Assembly (NCBI RefSeq): GCF_905115235.1
Contig: NC_051849.1
Span: 163,670,091 to 163,734,090 of the forward strand
DNA from: Hermetia illucens
Lineage: Eukaryota > Arthropoda > Insecta > Diptera > Stratiomyidae
DNA: 64,000 nucleotides
Direction: 5' to 3'
Below the pieces are notes generated by a model. The model did not search any database. It had not been told where the DNA came from and worked only from the letters and a program-made list of their open reading frames with translations. A program made the translations under genes and the position numbers. This document shows, in pieces, positions 56,831 through 64,000 of the stretch. The first letter of the stretch is position 1; every line of letters begins with the position of its first letter.

Positions 56831-59800
56831 TTCACTATCTGTTGGGATGGGCGACTTTTTAGCCCCTACAATAGGATGGATGATTCCGTAGTGTATATGA
56901 GGAAGAAATTGATTATATGACTTCCTTGCGCCAGGTTTTGGATCACTTAGGAAAGAAAAATATGAGAAACTGCCAGCAAACTTCCAAGGTGGGAATCAAA
57001 AGTGCGCAAAATCGAACCAATTCCCTTAGCACCAGTTTCCCGTAATTAGATGCACCAGGTACACTTAACTCTACCCACCACCTAGAGCACTCTTACCGGG
57101 ACAGAAACCTCTTTCAAAGCCCATGGCTGTAGTTCAATCTATAAGGTTACGTGCGGTTAATTATCAGACTCAATTTCAAAGAGAAAATGCACCAGGGAAG
57201 GATCTACTTTACGATAGGAGCAGCAGCATTATCAAGAAAAAAAATGTCCATGGCAAATAAGCTCACTTCGGAATCGTTATAGGAGATTACGGGCAACAGA
57301 TCATGCGAATTTTGGTGAATCTCTCTCCAAATATGCGGAAAAGCAAGATAATATCACTCCGGCTCAATATTTTGATTTCTAGATTAGCAAATTTTTCACT
57401 ATCATATATTGACCGTACAGCGAGCTTCGGAAAAATGTTTATATTTCTGATCGATACAGCTATGTACAGCCTAGATATTTACTAAATCATACCCCAAATG
57501 AAAAAAGCTTTGATAATTGAATCTGTCAATCGAAACATTGATGGCAATCAATTGTCAACTTATCCAATGAAGGAAAAACTTTGAAAATTGTTCTTACTAA
57601 GTAGTCTCATATAGTTTGATGGTATCACTGGCAATGGTAGCGTCAACGAGTTCGGCGCAGTAAATGCTGATAAACAGATCCTTTTAAAAGCAATAAATGT
57701 CAGTGCCCTCAAAGGCATTAATATTAGGCTGATGAGGTAACATCACGTGACTCACCGTCACTTTTTTGAAACAAGGAAATAAATGCAGTAGCGAATGTTC
57801 GCATGCAATGTGACGTGGCGTAGCTTGAAAGCGTCCGTGAGCTCCGAAGGTTTGTTTTTCATACCGCAGTTGTAACTAGTGACTGGCGCCTGCATTGAGT
57901 GAAGATTACCAGCTATTGATTCGTTGTAGGATCGGTGTAATTAAAAAAAATAGATGGATTGCTTAATGATAGTTTTGATGTTTTTCATTAGAAAATTCAT
58001 CCTTAAGGCCGGGCGCAAGTTCAAACGCAGTGTAGTGCAGGAAACCATTGGCCGAAATCTTCTTTGAGCACTTAGAGCACAAGTTGAGAAACAGTCCTTA
58101 CGCCACTGTATCCAATCATATATAGGATTCCTGCTGATATAAATATCATGATTGCTTTGCAAGGTCAAAATCTGATTAATATTATGAATTATGAAACAAA
58201 ATACAATAATATTCCCCAGAAGCTTTGGAGAAGTAATTATTCAAAAAACACAAAATTAAGGACAATTTGTTGTTCAGAACGAATTTTCTAATGAAATTAT
58301 TAAAACGATCATAAAGCAATTCATGCAGAATTTCTTGGATTACACAGGTTCCTCAATGAGCTAATAGTTGCTGGTTTTCACTCAACGCAGGTGGCAGTCG
58401 CTATTGAAAACTGCAGCATTAAGACAAACCTTCGGAACTCACGGATGCTCTCCTACTTTATCACGTCACCCTGCGTACGAACATTTTCTATCTACTCGGA
58501 AACGATTTCAGCTCCTGCTTTCCTGCATTTCCTTGCGCCATATTGTGTCACTCTGTGTCTTAACTTGCGCCTGGCCTAAGAGCCTTGTATATGGCTGTAA
58601 GGCTGATTGATGGCTATATTCAATAAGTGCCCTAAAGTAATTTTGGATTCTAATTAAAAATTGATCTATACAACTAGAATCAAATAAGGAATTTGCACCA
58701 ATGCCGGCTCAATCGTATCCTTATCTCTTGGATACTAGGACGGATAATTCACCTGTGCTGGTGAGAAAAAATGTCAACTTGTAAATTAAATGACGTGGTT
58801 ATACCAAATTCTTAATTGGTTTGGCTTGTGTAGTTTTACAAGCGCTTGCCATCGATCCTTTCGAGTTTCGTTTTTTGGACAAATCAAAGAATATTTGCTG
58901 GGGTCCTCAGAGAGCACTAACAAAGTGTGGATGACAATGTTCGGTCTGCCAAACGTTTGTGGAGGGTTGGAGTTTGCAGCAAGCGCCAAACTTTTGGAGC
59001 TGGCATGAGAGATCATATTGAGAAGCGATGTTGGATTCATGTAGCTAAAATTATAGCTATGGAAAACATATTGCCGAAGCTATACATATTCCAGAATCGA
59101 TAAATTCATGGTATTCCCAAGATTAATTCTAGACTATGAAATGCAAGAGTTTTTTACGTGCGGCTTCGACATCGTTCATATTTTTTAAGAGTACTGTCTT
59201 AGAAGCTAAAAATTAATTAATAAATCGCCCCTTTTTCCCATGGATCGACTGCAGTCGACTGACCCAACTACCTACATTAGATATTTTGCCTGACCTAACT
59301 GCCTACATTTGTACATCAGATATTTTCCCTAATGATAGACGTTTCTTTTAGTTGCAACTGTTCAATTAACACCTGCTGTAATTTACTTGTTTCACAAGAT
59401 TGTGCGTCATCGATCGAACACCATCAGACATCCCTGCGGCAGATCACGTAAAATTATTAGGGCAAGTTCAAAATTTTGTGAGATAACACCAAAGTACTAT
59501 AGTAACAACTGAGTTATAGTAAGCACGCTACACTATCTAGCCAAAGACGCCATGCCCAGACAGATTAATTAAAAAATATATTCAGGTTTGTCAGTTCTGC
59601 TCGAACTTCTTGATCTTTTGTTTAGAAAATGTAAGTTGACCATCACTTGCCCGCACACGTCAAATGACCGCCTAATAACAAGTAGATAATGCCATTTACC
59701 AGCAGTAACAAAACGAGTATTACCCGCCCAGTGGAGTACAGTAGAGCCAAAGGTCTTTGCGACCGTTTGTTTTTACTTACGTACATGTCTACACCCAGCA

Positions 59801-61190
59801 ATTACTGCCAGTTGGTAACCGTATCAAACGCAGCGAATTCCTACGGCTACCAGAATATCAATCAATTAAGTCAATGACTAGATTACCTTGAAAATTTGTC
59901 TAAAGAGTTCAATTTCCAGTGGTTTCTTTGTATATTAATCGAGTGTCTCCTATGCACAAAGCCCAAGCATTCCATTCTTCCGCTTACCTGTCGGACTTTT
60001 ACGCTAGCCCAAGTGTAATTGTTGCTCGGTTAAATAATGTAGACAATTATAAGCATACCTGCACCTACTTCCCTTGTAGAGTCTAGTTTTGTGTATATTT
60101 AATTAGCTTGTGAAACATATAAATTTGCCTGGCAGAAAATTGCATTTACACAAAAATATGTGCAGGAACTTAATCTCCATCAGACTCAATCTACTATGAA
60201 ACCAGCAAAGATAAAATATGGAAAGATACGTTTCCACTAATGTCCATTAAATTCCAATTGTGAAGAAATCAACTCCTGCCGAGAAGTTCATTATCTTCTG
60301 TCCAATCGAAGTCTATAAAATCAGCAACGGTGTAGCGACGAAGTATGCTCGCTCGTAAAACGCCTATTCTAGACTCCCTAGCATATATGCAAACGTGCAG
60401 AAATTAGGGCAGTTATCAATATCTTTCCTAAAGTCGGCTCAATTGAGAATAAGCGAATTCAATCATTAAAACGACGAAATGTGATTGCACACTCATTTGC
60501 TTTGCTTACAACATTTTACGTTCAGTGTCTACCTTGACCCATCGTTCCAACTTTGGCAAACATGGTAAACATCCGTTGCAATAAATGCTTACTAAATACA
60601 TAACTAATATTTGATATCTATTATATTATACTACGTGACACAGTTCCTATACTATGCGGATTACTGAGTTTTTTGTCAATCTTAGCCAATTGTATGCAGA
60701 TTTGAAGTCAGTTCAATTCCGGTCGAAAACCTCTAATTTGCTAAGTCTTTCGCTGGGAGACTTCAGTTTATTAAAATTGTTATGTACCCTTCCGAAGATA
60801 GGTTTCCATTTTAAGTTAAAGTAACGTGGAAGGGTATTTCAGCATACCAACTAAACAACATGAGAATATCTGGTAGAAGTTTATAGATTTTCCTAACATT
60901 GAAAAGTTCGCAATTCCAGCTGGCAAGCAAAGAAGTTCTGATCAGCTACTACCTTTAGATTTTAGAATAATCCTTAATTATCACCAGTGCCATTACCTAT
61001 ACATAAGATCGTAAACATAAGCACCGCCTCCCTGTGTAATGTACGAGCTGTTCAACTCAAATAGATCTACGCTACACTGTTCAAGGATATAATCTGCTCG
61101 TCGCCTGGATTTTTCAGTGGAATATACAATATAAGTTGCCATTGACCCCTATACGATCAGCTATACACTCTACGCTTGCGAGGCAAATTT
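56831..61190. other. Long stretch with no recognised gene or element
   Basis: About 4.4 kb of mostly AT-rich DNA. Open frames near 58370-58610 and 58786-59040 have no family signature. An imperfect tandem duplication of about 37 bp lies at 59261-59330 (CTACCTACATT and CTGCCTACATT, each followed by AGATATTTT), next to a 12-bp palindrome CGACTGCAGTCG near 59245. This may be host intergenic DNA. Confidence 0.35.
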
Positions 61191-62127
61191 CAACATATAG
61201 GGCACATTAACGTTCAGGGCGTAGGCGTAGGGACGGAAACTGTGGAGTTGGAGGAGGATATTCTCTACGAGGCAGTAGAGCGGATCCTGTCCTAGGTATA
61301 GTATCAAAGTCATACTTCCCACGGCTTACATGAAAACATCAACGATCACGGAATGCGGACTATTTAATTAGCAGTATCGCACGAGAAGGTTGTTGGAAGA
61401 TCGGAAAGCAGTCCGCAAATAAAAGTGGACCACGTGTTGATTGAACGTCTTGACAGTCTTGACGAATGTCAGAACATATAGCGGGCCAACATAGATTCGA
61501 ATCACTAACTCGTTGGTATAGTGCTCTGGGCCCGAATTAAAACACCAACTAGAATCCTCTCTGACAATTAAGGGAGAGTGAATATTAAAGCCATCCACAA
61601 CAAAAACACCCGAGTTAACTGGATGCCGCAATAACCACAGGTCCTGGATATAAAGCATCGACAAATGATCGTGCTAACCACCTGAAGAACGTTTTCATGG
61701 ATACGGTGGCAACTATATTTGATCTCAGAAAGAAAAAACTCGAGCATGCACAGAGAGTAATCACGAAAAAGTGAATTCACAAACAGAAAAGAAGCCTGGG
61801 AGAGCCAACAGGTCTGCGAACCTGAGATGTATAGGGAGCAGATGGCGCGGGAATTTCACAAACAAGTCAGCACGATAACATCTTATACACCTCGATGTTC
61901 ATCCTGTCAGACTGGTTAAATATGGAGGCCACCAACTGTCGGCCAGACCAAAAACTGGTCGCTGAGAACATCCACGTGGTGGCACCAGGAGATGCGGTAT
62001 TCAATTTGACTCACTAGCGGTAATGCAATAGGCAAATGCTCGCAGACTCATTTGAAGTAGCTTCGGCCAAGGAACTTTACCTTACTGGGCCCATGGGAAC
62101 CAGGATGTACTCTGAATTTACATCTTA
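61191..62127. other. Unassigned, probably decayed element
   Basis: GC content rises and broken plus-strand frames look formerly coding (VELEEDILYEAVERIL near 61235; HVLIERLDSLDECQNI near 61430), but I cannot match them to a family. Confidence 0.35.
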
Positions 62128-62335
62128 TTTTTCTTCAGCCTTTGTCCCTTTCACAAGCGGGGTCGACTCATCGTGATCGGTTTCGCCATTTGGCTCTATC
62201 GAATGCCTGATCCGGGTGCAATCTCGAGGCTTTTAAATGCCCATCCAGCGTATCAAGCCACCGTTGTTTACCCCTGCCTTTTGGTCGTTTACCATCGACT
62301 TCGATGTTCCAGAAGAATTCTTAGTTCATGTACTT
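62128..62335 (-). mobile_element. RTE-A LINE 3' end
   Basis: The minus strand carries ACGGTGGCTTGATACGCTGG-type sequence and CGAGATTGCACCCGGATCAG, then GCTTGTGAAAGGGACAAAGG and CTGAAGAAAAA. This matches the last 190 bp of RTE-A copy 2 (31975-32163). The sequence is 5'-truncated, and no clear target-site duplication is seen. Confidence 0.78.
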
Positions 62336-63029
62336 TCAGCCTAGCTATAGTTGACCCCCTAGCGGAAGTTCCATGGTTACGTCCAACCGGACAACGAGAC
62401 CTTTGGGCCTGAAGTATGGAGTCGTGTTTCAACTCGGGGGCCGTACTTCTTACTTTGGTAGAGATTTGGGTATGTCTTGAACCCATTGGCATGAATAGTG
62501 AGCCATGCACTCTCTGTGGACTGATACTACTCTTCTTTATCACAGCGGGGCTTTGGTTGTGGTCACAAAATCAATCCATGCCTCAAGAAGACCATGGGGT
62601 TAGGCCAATTCGACAAGTAGTAACTTAAAGCTACCAACGACTTAGCTGCTACTACTCAGTCAGGGCAGTATCTAGCCAGAAGACTGCATTTAAAGATTTT
62701 GCACAAAGCGGCAAAAGTGAATTTAATGCGTCCCTACATCGAGCAACATCAAGTTCGATACCGCCAATGGCAGAAACAATGAATAAATTATAAATAAATA
62801 TCTTCTTATTCTGCTATTTTCTTTGAAAAATATAATAACAACCTGATGACCCGTTAGGGTGAGAGCATTGATTTTCTGAGGACTTATCCTTTGATTCCGG
62901 CCTCTTACACTTAGCCTATTCCTAGGTATATGATATCTATATTGCAAAGTTTAGGTAATCAGTATTACATCCAGTTTTACGTATATGATAAGCAACTTTC
63001 AACTTGATATCACACATCGTACATCAAAA
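62336..63029. other. Unassigned sequence
   Basis: Moderate GC up to about 62650, then AT-rich. No gene or named repeat is recognised. Confidence 0.35.
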
Positions 63030-63860
63030 GAATAAGGAAATCGGGAGCTCGGCGCTTCAGGTATGAAAGGGTTTGTGTATTTCCTATATAAAAACAGTTC
63101 AGTGGATGTTCGGCCCATTAGTACCTGTAGTACACAGAATGCATTGCATATTTTACGTCAGAATATTTAATTTTGTGTGATACTCGCATTCAAAGTCTTA
63201 GAATTTCCACTGAAGTGACAATTTTGGCCTGCTATAATTTTGTTAGTAATAGCGCGATTTCCATCAAACTTCTCAGGATCATGCTTTATATTATACCTTA
63301 TGTTACGGTATGAGCATTTCATGGCTGTATGATGAACTTAAAGGGGGTTTTGCAGCCAATCACTAAAAATTGTAGTAATATACTACTATTAACTTTATTT
63401 GAACAGATATTGGTATGGAGGGCATTTCGGAGCCTAGGCACAGCATAGTAGGAGTTTCATGATTTTTTTTCAGATTTTTCGATCGAGTAGGTTCTGTCCG
63501 TGAAGGAAATGACCAGATTTTTCGGTTGAGTTGGTTCTGTCCGTGAAAGAAATGATCACTTTTCAGCTCTCGCTCTAATCGACGCCTTTCATTTACATTT
63601 GGTGGAAACAAATTTTACACCCTCTTTTGCATGTATGTAGCCTTAAGTTCAAGGGAGAACGATGTATATATAACTCACTGTATGCCTGAGCGTTCACAGT
63701 TTCCACCTTACCACCAAATTTTGGGGCCAATCGGTATAACCATGCATGCGACTGACAGACAGACAGATGGACGGAGACAGGTAAACAAATAGTAAACTGA
63801 TTTGATTAAGGTTTTGTTTCACACAGAACCTCCAAAAAGTCTACATCGAAAACCAACCAC
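63030..63860 (-). repeat. DR1 repeat, fullest copy (about 0.83 kb)
   Basis: Read on the minus strand it starts AAAACCTTAATCAAATCAGT and TTACTATTTG, then has GTCTGTCTGTCAGTCGCATG, CCAAAATTTGGTGGTAAGG and a short internal tandem (two GGACAGAACC...CGAAAAATCTG units at 63445-63545). Further blocks are GTGCCTAGGCTCCGAAATG and TTTGATGGAAATCGCGCTAT. The end block is CTTTCATACCTGAAGCGCCG then AGCTCCCGATTTCC. No coding frame, tRNA head or terminal inverted repeat is seen. Partial copies lie at 11812, 18395, 34611, 35222, 41640, 48290 and 50055. Confidence 0.78.
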
Positions 63861-64000
63861 TTGACTTACAAATATCAAACACCTTAGTTTTTCAGAGTGA
63901 AATTAGAGTGAAATTCTGCGGTGTTTCCAACGATTAATTAATTTAAATAATAAAACTTGTTGTTTCTTTTTCGTTGGTGTGGGTATTTATTCTTGCAAAC

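Noticed and set aside
58786-59040. Possible THAP-like zinc-finger fragment on the minus strand (CPKNETRKDRW)
   Set aside because: The required Cys/His spacing is missing; the match is too short to support.
62128-62412. Plus-strand open frame 62173-62412 as a gene
   Set aside because: It is mostly the antisense of an RTE-A 3' end.
1-64000. CRISPR arrays, bacterial operons or phage genes
   Set aside because: No regularly spaced short repeats or prokaryotic gene organisation were seen; introns, TATA boxes and LINEs mark animal DNA.

Overview
The window looks like a repeat-rich insect genome, most likely a dipteran. The host genes I can read with confidence are five members of the Adult cuticle protein 1 (Acp1)-like family. 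All share one layout: a first coding exon of only two codons (Met-Lys, or ATG AAG), a short phase-0 intron of 59-117 bp, and one larger exon. Four of the five end in the family module built around YVAxTxGAVHVAPLxGH and a terminal APGT. The genes are near 6.3 kb (-), 19.5 kb (+), 33 kb (-), 36.5 kb (-) and 38 kb (+). The last two are a divergent pair. The 33-kb gene carries four tandem copies of the module and the 6.3-kb gene has none.

Almost everything else recognisable is decayed transposable DNA. Several LINE groups are present: LOA/I-like elements with RNase H (1-2254, 45.6-47.8 kb, probably 26.3-26.7 kb); two RTE-like families, here called RTE-A (3.6-5.7, 29.9-32.2, 52.6-54.2 kb and short 3' ends at 34.3 and 62.1 kb) and RTE-B (15.6-18.4, 40.1-41.1, 54.2-54.4 kb, probably also 38.7-39.6 kb); another RTE-like copy at 12.8-14.6 kb; R4/Dong-like elements (21.9-25.7 kb and 43.4 kb); R1-like elements (27.0-28.8, 42.0-43.4, 48.4-50.0, 55.9-56.8 kb); and CR1/Jockey-like pieces near 10.6 and 21.6 kb. 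There are also two Penelope-like pieces with GIY-YIG domains (7.4-8.7 and 55.2 kb), two mariner copies (16-17.4 and 54.6-54.9 kb), two copies of a tRNA-derived SINE (2.8 and 13.6 kb), a foldback MITE-like element (3.3 kb), and a dispersed noncoding repeat of about 0.8 kb with its fullest copy at 63.0-63.9 kb.

Target-site duplications can be read directly for three RTE-A insertions: 14 bp, 19 bp and 17 bp, the last around an insert of only 49 bp. Other points of interest are a chimeric RTE-A/RTE-B copy, TAA-rich tracts at both R4/Dong-like loci, a resemblance between the SINE 3' end and the RTE-B 3' end, a mariner lying between two RTE-B parts, and one unassigned exon-like open frame at 54.45 kb. 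Long stretches (50.3-52.6 kb and 56.8-61.2 kb) show no gene or repeat I can name. No complete new enzymatic or defence system was seen. The most distinctive host feature is the TE-interspersed cuticle-protein cluster with its four-module member.
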